From the NCBI GenBank assembly GCA_047975545.1, contig JBKEDS010000058.1:1-33096 (forward strand): a stretch of DNA of 33,096 bases. Reading direction: 5' to 3'. This document shows, piece by piece, positions 25,404 to 32,855 of this stretch. The translations under genes and the position numbers were made by a program. The notes beneath the pieces are model-generated. The model saw nothing but the letters and a program-made list of their open reading frames with translations, did not search any database and was not told the DNA's origin. Position 1 is the stretch's first letter. Every line of letters starts with the position of its first letter. The stretch comes from JBKEDS01 sp047975545 (GTDB lineage Bacteria > Bacteroidota > Bacteroidia > Flavobacteriales > Flavobacteriaceae).

Positions 25404-25431
25404 AAAGCCCTTACTTTTACGTAAAGGCTTT
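25404..25431 (-). terminator. Intrinsic terminator of the rimP-nusA-infB operon
   Basis: Arms AAAGCCCTTAC (25404-25414) and GTAAAGGCTTT (25421-25431) pair with one mismatch. On the minus strand the hairpin is followed by a run of T residues. It lies 32 bp past the infB stop. Confidence 0.9.
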
Positions 25432-25463
25432 AATTTTTTATTAATTTTTATTGAAACTATTAA

Positions 25464-28232
25464 TTATTTAAGTTTCTTTTTCACCTCAACTTCGTGGAAG
25501 GCTTCAATAATATCGCCTTCTTTAATATCGTTGTAGTTTTTAACCTGCATACCGCAATCGTAGCCTTTGGTTACCTCCTTAACATCGTCCTTAAAGCGTT
25601 TTAATGAAGATAATTCTCCTGTAAACACCACTACGCCATCGCGTATAATACGTACGCCGGAGCTTCGGAGTATTTTACCATTGGTAACCATACAGCCTGC
25701 AATATTGCCCACTTTGGATACTTTAAATACTTCGCGTATTTCGGCCGTTCCGGTAACTTCTTCCTTAAATTCCGGAGAAAGCATGCCTTCCATAGCATCT
25801 TTTACATCGTTTATGGCGTCGTAAATAATAGAGTATGTGCGAATATCGATTTCTTCCCTATCGGCGGTAGCACGGGCATTGCCTACGGGGCGTACGTTAA
25901 AGCCAATAATAATGGCATCGGATGCCGAGGCCAACAATACATCGCTTTCGGTAATGGCACCAACGCCTTTGTGAAGAATGTTTACCTGGATTTCCTCGGT
26001 TGATAGTTTTTGGAACGAATCGGTTAGTGCTTCTACAGAACCATCCACATCGCCTTTAAGAATGATGTTAAGCTCTTTGAAGTCGCCCAACGCAATTCGG
26101 CGTCCAATTTCATCTAACGTAATATGGCGTTGTGTACGCACCGATTGCTCACGCTGCAATTGCGAGCGTTTAGCTGCAATTTGCTTGGCTTCGCGCTCGT
26201 CCTCGAACACATTAAACTTATCGCCCGCTTGTGGTGCGCCATCCAACCCGAGAATAGATACGGGGGTCGATGGGCCTGCTTCGGCTACATCGTTGCCCCG
26301 CTCGTCGTGCATGGCTTTTACCTTACCGCTGTTTTTTCCGGCCAACACATAGTCGCCCACGCGTAAAGTTCCGGCTTCTACCAATATGGTAGCTACATAG
26401 CCACGACCTTTGTCCAAAAAGGCCTCTACTACCGTACCTACGGCCGGTTTGTTGGGGTTGGCTTTAAGTTCTAACAATTCGGCTTCCAACAGCACTTTTT
26501 CTAACAGTTCTTTTACGCCTGTTCCTTTTTTGGCCGAGATGTCGTGCGATTGTATTTTTCCGCCCCAATCTTCAACCAAAAGGTTCATATTGGCCAATCC
26601 TTCCTTGATTTTATCGGGGTTGGCATCGGGTTTATCAATTTTATTAATGGCAAACACAATAGGCACTCCCGCTGCTTGGGCGTGGGCAATGGCTTCTTTG
26701 GTTTGTGGCATGATGTCGTCGTCCGCAGCTACAACTATAATGGCTATATCGGTAACTTGCGCACCACGAGCACGCATGGCGGTAAAGGCTTCGTGTCCCG
26801 GTGTATCCAAGAAAGCTATTTTTTGGCCGTTATCCAGTTTTACGCCATAGGCGCCAATGTGCTGGGTTATACCACCGGACTCGCCCGCGATTACGTTTTC
26901 CTCGCGAATGTAATCCAATAGCGATGTTTTACCGTGGTCCACGTGGCCCATAACGGTTACTATTGGGGCTCTTGGTTGTAAATCCTCTTCCTTATCCGCA
27001 ACGGTTTCTATGGCTTCCTCGATATCGGCTGTTACAAATTCGACTTGGAAGCCGAACTCTTCGGCTACTATGGACAGGGTTTCGGCATCGAGGCGTTGGT
27101 TCATGGTAACCATCATACCAAGCGACATACAGGCCGATATGATTGATGTTACGGGAACGTCCATCATGGTAGCCACTTCGTTTGCGGTAACAAACTCGGT
27201 TACTTTTAGTATTTTACTTTCGGCGGCTTCCCTTTGTAGGTTTCGCTCGGTTTGGTCGCGGTGCTGGTCGCGTTTGTCTCGACGGTATTTAGCGCCTTTG
27301 CCCTTGGCCGATTTTCCTTGAAGTTTTTCAAGGGTTTCGCGTACTTGTTGTTTTACATCCTCCTCGCTTGGCTCTTCTTTTAGTATCGGGCGCCTTGCCT
27401 TGCCGCCTTTGTTGAAGCGGTCGTTATTAGAACGGTTGTTGTTTCCGCCCTTATCGTTATTGTTATCGTTGCCTGCCTTGCTTATTCTGCGACGCTTGCG
27501 TTTGTTGGCGTTATCGTCCTTGCTTTCGCCCCGCTTGTCGTCTTTCTTTTTCTTGGGTTTGTTAAACTGCGACAGGTCTATTTTATCGCCCGCAATTTTT
27601 GGCCCGGTAAGTTTTTGGTATTTGGTTTCAACCCGTTCTTCCTGTACAACTTCGCCATTTTCGCGAATAATGGTTGTTTTTGGCGCTACCTTTCCGGTTT
27701 TTGGTTTTTCAACTACTTTTTCCTTGGGTTTTTCGGCCACTTTTTTGGCTTGCGGCGCTTCTGTAACTTCGGGTTTTACGGCAGGTTTTTCTTCAATGGG
27801 CTTAGCAACAGGGGTTTCTTTTTCAGCCTTTACCTCGGGCTCTGCTTTGGTTTCTTCAACCTTTGGAGCAGTGGTTTTTTTGGGGTCCAAATCGATTTTG
27901 CCTACTTGCTTGGGGCCCGTGAGTGTTTTTGTGGCTTTTATGACCTCGTGTTTGGCTTCTTCCTCTTTGTGCTTTGCCTCAAGTTCGCGCTCGCGCTCCT
28001 CCCGTAGTATTTCCTTTTCTTTTTGCTTGGCTTCGCTTACTTCTTTAGAGGCCACTTTTTTGTTGGCATCGGTTTGGAACTCGTCGGCCAAGATGTTGTA
28101 AACTTCTTCGGAAATTTTGGTTGTCGGGCGTTTCTCTATCTCGACACCTTTGGAATCCAAAAATTCCACGGCACGGTCCAGCGAAATGTTAAGCTCGCGC
28201 AATACTTTGTTTAATCTAATTGTTTCAGCCAT
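25464..28232 (-). CDS. infB: Translation initiation factor IF-2
   Basis: A 922-aa GTPase that places initiator tRNA on the 30S subunit. The IF2_N module is at ~3-50 (IRLNKVLRELNISLDRAVEF). A long charged linker rich in Lys, Glu, Pro and Asn spans ~85-330 (NDNNNDKGGNNNRSNND and similar), and a second IF2_N-like module lies at ~340-410. The G domain has G1 GHVDHGKTS near 427, DTPGHEAF near 477 and NKID near 531. Domains II-IV follow to the end. Length is normal for Bacteroidota. It is the third gene of rimP-nusA-infB, 31 bp after nusA. Confidence 0.97.
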   Translation of the reverse strand: MAETIRLNKVLRELNISLDRAVEFLDSKGVEIEKRPTTKISEEVYNILADEFQTDANKKVASKEVSEAKQKEKEILREERERELEAKHKEEEAKHEVIKATKTLTGPKQVGKIDLDPKKTTAPKVEETKAEPEVKAEKETPVAKPIEEKPAVKPEVTEAPQAKKVAEKPKEKVVEKPKTGKVAPKTTIIRENGEVVQEERVETKYQKLTGPKIAGDKIDLSQFNKPKKKKDDKRGESKDDNANKRKRRRISKAGNDNNNDKGGNNNRSNNDRFNKGGKARRPILKEEPSEEDVKQQVRETLEKLQGKSAKGKGAKYRRDKRDQHRDQTERNLQREAAESKILKVTEFVTANEVATMMDVPVTSIISACMSLGMMVTMNQRLDAETLSIVAEEFGFQVEFVTADIEEAIETVADKEEDLQPRAPIVTVMGHVDHGKTSLLDYIREENVIAGESGGITQHIGAYGVKLDNGQKIAFLDTPGHEAFTAMRARGAQVTDIAIIVVAADDDIMPQTKEAIAHAQAAGVPIVFAINKIDKPDANPDKIKEGLANMNLLVEDWGGKIQSHDISAKKGTGVKELLEKVLLEAELLELKANPNKPAVGTVVEAFLDKGRGYVATILVEAGTLRVGDYVLAGKNSGKVKAMHDERGNDVAEAGPSTPVSILGLDGAPQAGDKFNVFEDEREAKQIAAKRSQLQREQSVRTQRHITLDEIGRRIALGDFKELNIILKGDVDGSVEALTDSFQKLSTEEIQVNILHKGVGAITESDVLLASASDAIIIGFNVRPVGNARATADREEIDIRTYSIIYDAINDVKDAMEGMLSPEFKEEVTGTAEIREVFKVSKVGNIAGCMVTNGKILRSSGVRIIRDGVVVFTGELSSLKRFKDDVKEVTKGYDCGMQVKNYNDIKEGDIIEAFHEVEVKKKLK

Positions 28233-28263
28233 AAATTGCCTTTAAAATACTCAAATATATTGT

Positions 28264-29496
28264 TTATTCTTCAAATTCTTCCCTAAGAATCCTGATAACT
28301 TCTTTAATAGTTTCTTCTTCCAGGTCGGTACGTTTTACTAAATCGTCCACATCCCGCTCTAAAACGCTTTTTGCGGTATCTAAGCCTACTTTGCTTAGTT
28401 CGTCTATAATCCAACCGTCTATTTCATCGGAGAACTCGGATAATTCCACGTCTTCTTCGGCGCCTTCACGGAACACGTCTATTTCGTAACCCGTAAGTTG
28501 GCCCGCCAAACGGATGTTGTGGCCGCCACGGCCTATGGCCTTGCTTACCTCTTCGGGTTTTAGTATAACTTCGGCACGTTTGTTTTCTTCATCTAACTTA
28601 ACCGAGGTTACCCGTGCAGGACTTAATGCCCTGGTTATAAACAGTTGCGTGTTGTTGGTGTAGTTTATAACGTCGATGTTTTCGTTGCCCAACTCACGTA
28701 CGATGCCGTGTATCCTGGAGCCTTTCATGCCTACGCAGGCGCCTACGGGGTCTATCCTGTCGTCGTAGGAATCGACGGCTACTTTGGCTTTTTCGCCGGG
28801 GATTCGCACCACGTTTTTAACGGTGATTAGGCCATCGAAAACTTCGGGTATTTCCTGTTCGAACAGTTTTTCGAGAAATACGGGCGATGTTCTGGACAGG
28901 ATTATGGTGGGCTTGGTGCCTTTTAAATCGACACTATCGACCACGCCGCGCACGTTATCGCCTTTTCGGAAAAAATCGGATGGGATTTGCTTGTCCTTTG
29001 GCAATACGATTTCGTTGCCTTCGTCGTCCAACAAAATTACGGCTTTATGACGGATATGGTGCACTTCGGCCGTGTAAATTTCGCCTATTAAATCTTTAAA
29101 TTGTTTGTAAATAATAGTGTTGTCGTGCTCGTGTATTTTAGCGATTAGGTTTTGGCGCAGCGCCAATATGGCACGTCTGCCCAAATCGATTAGTTTTACT
29201 TCTTCGGACACGTCCTCGCCCACCTCGAAATCGGGTTCTATTTTACGGGCTTCGGTAAGCGAAATTTCCTGGTTTGGGTCTTCCACCTCGTCATCGGCAA
29301 CTACTATGCGGTTTCTCCAAATTTCCAAATCGCCCTTGTCCGGGTTTACGATAATGTCGAAATTATCGTCGTCGCCGTATTTTTTCTTTAGGGCGCTTCT
29401 AAAAACGTCTTCTAAAATGGCCATTAAGGTTACACGATCTATTGATTTATCGTCTTTGAACTCTGAAAAAGATTCAATTAACGCGATATTCTCCAT
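28264..29496 (-). CDS. nusA: Transcription termination/antitermination factor NusA
   Basis: A 410-aa RNA polymerase-binding factor. The N-terminal domain is ~1-125 (VTLMAILEDVFRSALKKKYG), S1 ~130-200 (IYTAEVHHIRHKAVILLDDE), and KH1-KH2 ~200-345, with GACVGMKGSRIHGIVRELGN and KAIGRGGHNIRLAGQLTGYE as the two GxxG loops. The C-terminal ~60 residues are helical (VGLDTAKSVLERDVDDLVKR), shorter than the two acidic repeats of E. coli NusA. It modulates pausing, termination and antitermination. Given the terminator-like hairpin in the operon leader, it may act on its own operon, which is inference. Confidence 0.97.
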   Translation of the reverse strand: MENIALIESFSEFKDDKSIDRVTLMAILEDVFRSALKKKYGDDDNFDIIVNPDKGDLEIWRNRIVVADDEVEDPNQEISLTEARKIEPDFEVGEDVSEEVKLIDLGRRAILALRQNLIAKIHEHDNTIIYKQFKDLIGEIYTAEVHHIRHKAVILLDDEGNEIVLPKDKQIPSDFFRKGDNVRGVVDSVDLKGTKPTIILSRTSPVFLEKLFEQEIPEVFDGLITVKNVVRIPGEKAKVAVDSYDDRIDPVGACVGMKGSRIHGIVRELGNENIDVINYTNNTQLFITRALSPARVTSVKLDEENKRAEVILKPEEVSKAIGRGGHNIRLAGQLTGYEIDVFREGAEEDVELSEFSDEIDGWIIDELSKVGLDTAKSVLERDVDDLVKRTDLEEETIKEVIRILREEFEE

Positions 29497-29511
29497 AACT
29501 CCCTATTTGAA

Positions 29512-29973
29512 TTAAAATTTAATCATAACTTTTGCTTCTACTATATCTTGATAAGCTATATTCGCTTGTTTTTTTACGGTTGTTTTACCTTTGCCCACTT
29601 CCTTTGGTTCCCTTGTTTTCCACTCCAAGGTAATTGTATTTTCGGCGGTTTGGGTTAGGGTGCCCTCGAAATTTTCGGCGGCTGTTTTTACGCTTAAATC
29701 CCGCCCAATGTGCTTGGCATACTGTCTGTTGTTAACCAAGGGCTGCGTTGCCCCTGCCGACATAACTTCAAGGGAAAAGTCGTGTTCCTCTCTATCCAAA
29801 TTATGCTCTATGGCCCGGCTTATAAACATGCAGTCCTCCACCAATACGCCTTTATCGCCATCGATTACAACTTTTATATCGGCGTTGTTTTGCACGGAAA
29901 AATCGATAACAAACAAATCGGGCCTTTCAATTAAAGCCTTATCGAGCAAATTTTTAACGGTTTCTGTAAACAT
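29512..29973 (-). CDS. rimP: Ribosome maturation factor RimP
   Basis: A 153-aa protein of normal family length needed for 30S subunit maturation. The N-terminal alpha/beta domain contains VVIDGDKGVLVEDCMFISRA and HDFSLEVMSAGATQPL, the family's LEVSSPG-like turn (here VMSAGAT). A C-terminal SH3-like domain starts near residue 85 (YAKHIGRDLSVKT) and ends QDIVEAKVMIKF. It is the first gene of the conserved rimP-nusA-infB operon; nusA follows by 15 bp. Its start codon lies ~15 bp after an intrinsic-terminator-like hairpin. Confidence 0.95.
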   Translation of the reverse strand: MFTETVKNLLDKALIERPDLFVIDFSVQNNADIKVVIDGDKGVLVEDCMFISRAIEHNLDREEHDFSLEVMSAGATQPLVNNRQYAKHIGRDLSVKTAAENFEGTLTQTAENTITLEWKTREPKEVGKGKTTVKKQANIAYQDIVEAKVMIKF

Positions 29974-29982
29974 TTTTGGCTA

Positions 29983-30009
29983 TAAAAAGAGGGGACTTGC
30001 TGTCCCCTC
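29983..30009 (-). promoter_or_regulatory. Terminator-like hairpin in the rimP-nusA-infB leader (candidate attenuator)
   Basis: On the minus strand GAGGGGAC pairs perfectly with GTCCCCTC (8 bp, mostly G-C, 5-nt loop AGCAA), followed at once by TTTTTA. The rimP ATG begins about 10 nt further on. A TATATTTG promoter element lies just upstream at 30037-30044, so the hairpin would be inside a ~60-nt 5' leader. No minus-strand gene ends here that would need a terminator; the gene on the other side (30160) is divergent. Confidence 0.7.
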
Positions 30010-30036
30010 GTTCTTAAATTTTTCCTTTTCGTGGTG

Positions 30037-30044
30037 CAAATATA
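30037..30044 (-). promoter_or_regulatory. Candidate rimP operon -7 promoter element
   Basis: The minus strand reads TATATTTG followed by CACC, a perfect TAnnTTTG match 64 bp before the rimP start. No clear TTG is seen at -33. Confidence 0.55.
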
Positions 30045-30107
30045 TAAAAATTAATTGGTTTTAAGGATGTTTGCTTCCATAAAATTTAACGAAACCCGAA
30101 AATCGTC

Positions 30108-30137
30108 TTGACGAAGTCGGAATTTTCATTATTTTTA
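30108..30137 (+). promoter_or_regulatory. Candidate promoter of the 437-aa membrane protein gene
   Basis: TTG at 30108-30110, 19-bp spacer, and TATTTTTA at 30130-30137 differ from TTG-N17-23-TAnnTTTG only at the last base. It lies 22 bp before the ATG at 30160. Confidence 0.4.
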
Positions 30138-30159
30138 CGTTTTTAATTCATCTTTAGCT

Positions 30160-31473
30160 ATGAAGCGTATATTCTTTTTGGCGCCTTATTTTTTGTGCTT
30201 AATTTTATTTGTTTATTTTGGGGTTTACCAGTTTTTGGCCTACCAATACCCCGAGCCTTTTAGGGAACAAATTATTTACGCCATTAGTGCAACCGTTTTG
30301 TGCTTGTGCTGTTTTTTAATAGGCAATGTTTTATTTAAAAATGAATTGATTCCCGCCACAAAGCGGAACAAAAACATCCTGCTTTTTGCCAATTTGTTTA
30401 TGGTTTTTATGGCCGCTGCTTATGCCGTTAAAGTTCAAGTTGAATACAGGCACGACCACGCGTTTTTAATTGAACAGCAAATTTTGTTTGTTGCCTCGAC
30501 CTTTAGCGTGCTGGGATTGGTTGCGCTTTTTTCCATTCAAAACAGGGGAGTTTTAAATTTTAAAATCGTAAATTTTTTGGCCTTGTTATTTTCGGTGTTT
30601 TTTCTTTTGGGAACGGCTTTCTTATTTTACCCATCATTTGACTATTACAACACAAAAAAAAGCGCTTTGCAGGACATCCTTAACGACAAAAAAATACAGC
30701 AGGAACACATTAATGCCTATATGGACAGCGTTAGGCAAACCGCTTTTAAATATACCGAATACGATTTGCACGCTTTTGAAATACTTACCGAAAGCGCAAA
30801 CGACCTACAAGGCTACGAAACCTACATCGAGGAAACGTTTAACACCGATTATGGTGAAGGTGAAGGTGAACAAACAAAAGCCAACAGGTTAAAACAAGGC
30901 TACATTGACATATTGAGCAGTAAAGCGTATTCGCAAGAATATTGGGACGATATTTTATCCAACGTGTTTAGTTACGACCCCGAAACCCAAACCTACGATT
31001 ACAATAATTACGATTTACAAAGCTACGACCTAACCACCGGCACCGACATGGATTTGAGTTCGGCAAACGACATGAACCACATTGTAAACATGGGCATTTA
31101 CCAATATTGGCTTAAAAAAGCCGTTGACCCCGAAAACAGAGCGGCGGAACAAATTGAATGGCTTTGGCAGGAAAACAAGGGTTTTATTTTCAACTATTTC
31201 CCTAAGGCGAAATACAACGCACTTTGCAAAACCTTAGTGGACGATTTAATTGAAATTAAAACCAAAATAAACCGACAGCCCGATTACAGGGAATTTTACG
31301 AAACATACAGTGTCGAGGATTCCATTTTTTTTACCTACCCCAGCAAAGCATTTGTTAATTCCTACCCAAACGCTTGGGCATTCGGGTTTTGGGATCGCCG
31401 CTACGAAGAAGAAAACGACGAACTGGTGTACCAAATCTTGTTGGAAATACAAAACCATTACAACGGCCTGTAA
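30160..31473 (+). CDS. Four-helix membrane protein with a C-terminal soluble domain, unknown function
   Basis: A 437-aa protein that I do not recognise. Four hydrophobic helices lie at ~5-28, ~38-58, ~73-92 and ~106-126, with a possible fifth at ~137-158. The remaining ~275 residues are soluble and rich in Tyr, Asn, Asp and Glu, with a short Gly-Glu repeat (YGEGEGEQ, ~228-235). The end contains NKGFIFNYFPKAKY, AFGFWDRRYEEENDELVYQI and LLEIQNHYNGL. The first and second of these recur in diverged form in the next gene (NKDYFFSYITKTIY; TFWKRRELEGNHTLIRRIL), so the two share a C-terminal domain. No catalytic motif is visible. It is transcribed away from rimP. Confidence 0.85.
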   Translation: MKRIFFLAPYFLCLILFVYFGVYQFLAYQYPEPFREQIIYAISATVLCLCCFLIGNVLFKNELIPATKRNKNILLFANLFMVFMAAAYAVKVQVEYRHDHAFLIEQQILFVASTFSVLGLVALFSIQNRGVLNFKIVNFLALLFSVFFLLGTAFLFYPSFDYYNTKKSALQDILNDKKIQQEHINAYMDSVRQTAFKYTEYDLHAFEILTESANDLQGYETYIEETFNTDYGEGEGEQTKANRLKQGYIDILSSKAYSQEYWDDILSNVFSYDPETQTYDYNNYDLQSYDLTTGTDMDLSSANDMNHIVNMGIYQYWLKKAVDPENRAAEQIEWLWQENKGFIFNYFPKAKYNALCKTLVDDLIEIKTKINRQPDYREFYETYSVEDSIFFTYPSKAFVNSYPNAWAFGFWDRRYEEENDELVYQILLEIQNHYNGL

Positions 31474-31545
31474 CGGGCGTTTGGCAATAACAACAGATTG
31501 CGCCAATCCAAAGCAATTACATCAAAATTTGAGTATATATTACAC

Positions 31546-32337
31546 ATGAGAAAAGCCACCATAACAATAACCGCAATAAGCATTTTAATAGCTGTTTTAA
31601 CATGCTTTTTATTGAATAGGAGCAAGAATTTAGTCGACGACATTACAGCACTAAACAGCAACGATTATACACTACACGAAGGTGCTTCTACCGATATTGC
31701 TTCAGCTATTGAGGATTTGTTCAACCCCGAATACAACAACTACCACTATACCGTGCCAGATTTGAACCAAAACACCTACAAACAAGCGGCGCCCTGTATG
31801 TTGGCATACACCGAACAGGTTTACAACACCAAGCCCGAATGCGCCGAAATTATAGCAAATGCCATATTGAAAGAAAGAGGCGAACAATTTTTTGTTGAAG
31901 CTATTATTGGCGATGCCTTATATTATTCAAAAGCCGATAATAGCGTCCATCCTTATTTTACAAACAACCCCATTGCCAACAGCTATCTATTAAAAGACCA
32001 ATTAAAATGGACATTTGCCAACCAGTATCGCGACCCCGAAAAATTAGAAGCGTTTTTTAACAATAATAAGGATTATTTTTTTTCGTATATAACCAAAACC
32101 ATTTACATTACGGTTTTTGAAGAAAAGGTTAAAAACTTTATAAACGCCTATAACGCCATTTATTCCAGCGACAATAGCGAAGCGTTTTACAACGATATTT
32201 ACACCAAGGCCGATAACGAAAACAACCACGCCGAATATTGGGAATACACCTTTTGGAAACGCCGGGAACTGGAAGGCAACCACACGCTTATACGCCGGAT
32301 ATTAGGGGAAATTGATAGGTTTTATAATGAGGATTAA
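31546..32337 (+). CDS. Single-pass membrane-anchored protein sharing a C-terminal domain with its neighbour
   Basis: A 263-aa protein from ATG 31546. The frame is open back to a TTG at 31498, but ATG 31546 places a membrane anchor right at the N-terminus (ATITITAISILIAVLTCFLL). The soluble part holds NKDYFFSYITKTIYITVFEE and, at the end, YWEYTFWKRRELEGNHTLIR and ILGEIDRFYNED. These align with the preceding 437-aa protein (FWxRR then E-N, IL-EI, YN), indicating paralogy of the C-terminal ~100 residues with different membrane parts. It starts 72 bp after the upstream stop and is probably cotranscribed. Function unknown. Confidence 0.83.
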   Translation: MRKATITITAISILIAVLTCFLLNRSKNLVDDITALNSNDYTLHEGASTDIASAIEDLFNPEYNNYHYTVPDLNQNTYKQAAPCMLAYTEQVYNTKPECAEIIANAILKERGEQFFVEAIIGDALYYSKADNSVHPYFTNNPIANSYLLKDQLKWTFANQYRDPEKLEAFFNNNKDYFFSYITKTIYITVFEEKVKNFINAYNAIYSSDNSEAFYNDIYTKADNENNHAEYWEYTFWKRRELEGNHTLIRRILGEIDRFYNED

Positions 32338-32401
32338 AATTAGAGTTTCAATTAACACAAATGATATAAACTGTCCTCGAATTACTTGACCTTTACAATA
32401 A

Positions 32402-32501
32402 CGTCATCGCGAGAAGGAGGCACGACGACGAAGCGATCGCATACGAAGTTTCAAAGTTGACAAGACAACAAGGGTCTCCTTCGGCTGCACTCAGGACAAA
32501 C
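32402..32501. repeat. Intergenic repeat of CGTCATCGCGAG type
   Basis: CGTCATCGCGAGAAGGAGGCACGACGACGAAGCGATCGC resembles the widespread family CGTCATTGCGAGG...CGAAGCAATC, here with a self-complementary GCGATCGC. A second part (TCTCCTTCGGCTGCACTCAGGACAAA) matches another repeat style common in Bacteroidota. It is the third repeat family in the window. Confidence 0.6.
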
Positions 32502-32525
32502 TTCTCGCAAAACAAATAATTTTTC

Positions 32526-32566
32526 AAAAAAAAAAAAAAAATCCCAATCAATAATTGATTGGGATT
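32526..32566 (-). terminator. Strong minus-strand intrinsic terminator (also hairpin for the plus strand)
   Basis: A near-perfect palindrome AATCCCAATCAAT / ATTGATTGGGATT (32540-32552 and 32554-32566) is preceded on the plus strand by 16 A residues, which read as T16 after the hairpin on the minus strand. This is the strongest terminator in the window, but no minus-strand gene lies upstream within it. It may close the upstream plus-strand gene only weakly (CTTTACG follows on the plus strand). Confidence 0.8.
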
Positions 32567-32570
32567 CTTT

Positions 32571-32597
32571 ACGAACTCCGTTGGCCTACTAGGGCTA
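32571..32597 (-). other. Possible attachment-site remnant (gene 3' end next to a terminator)
   Basis: Read on the minus strand, AGCCCTAGTAGGCCAACGGA runs directly into the T16 terminator. It resembles the 3' end of a tRNA-like gene (T-stem 3' strand plus acceptor), the usual residue left when a tyrosine recombinase integrates. No complete tRNA can be folded here, so this is only suggested by position: terminator on one side, broken recombinase ~190 bp on the other. Confidence 0.3.
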
Positions 32598-32680
32598 CTA
32601 TAAAAAAGTAAAGTAGTTTAATCCATTATAATCATCTGTATATTATATATAAAGAGACAGATGTTAACCGTGTAAAATGA

Positions 32681-32778
32681 GAGTTAATAAAATTTAACTC
32701 AAATGTTTCCCCCTTTTTGTACCCCCTTTTCATTTTTTTGTATGTATATTAGCTTTTATTAACCTAATTTGAGTTAAA
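32681..32778. repeat. GAGTTAA repeats upstream of the recombinase fragment
   Basis: GAGTTAA (32681-32687) is inverted as TTAACTC (32694-32700), and GAGTTAAA recurs at 32771-32778, 9 bp before the recombinase ATG. They could be operator or recombinase arm-binding sites. They are short, so chance is possible. Confidence 0.35.
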
Positions 32779-32786
32779 CCCAATTA

Positions 32787-32855
32787 ATGCAAGTATCATT
32801 TTTACTTCGAAAAGATAAAGTAAACAAAAATGGATTGATTCCGTTAAGATTGTAA
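32787..32855 (+). pseudogene. Tyrosine recombinase, 5' fragment cut by an IS element
   Basis: ATG 32787 opens MQVSFLLRKDKVNKNGLIPL followed by RL and a stop. This is the start of the arm DNA-binding domain of Bacteroidota phage-type integrases (pattern VSFxLRKDKxNKxGLxPIRL). The reading frame ends in TAA at 32853-32855, just inside TGTAAATCG, the presumed left end of the IS. Only ~21 of about 400 codons remain. The rest may lie beyond the far IS end, outside the window. Confidence 0.75.

Larger units (their letters stand above)
32338..32786. other. Non-coding junction region before the broken recombinase
   Basis: A 449-bp stretch with no credible ORF. In order it holds a REP-like repeat (32402-32501), an A16 run plus strong palindrome (32526-32566), a possible attachment-site remnant (32571-32597), and GAGTTAA-type repeats (32681-32778) next to the recombinase start. 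I read it as the edge of an inserted element. Confidence 0.55.

Noticed and set aside
27400..28101. 233-aa plus-strand ORF opposite infB
   Set aside because: Arises from the low-complexity charged linker of IF-2; Leu/Ser/Phe-rich translation without motifs.
31498..31545. TTG start at 31498 for the 263-aa protein
   Set aside because: Would add 16 polar residues before the membrane anchor; ATG 31546 fits the usual anchor position better.
32571..32597. Complete tRNA gene on the minus strand
   Set aside because: Only a possible 3' fragment; no D-arm or anticodon arm can be found upstream, so it is listed only as a possible att remnant.
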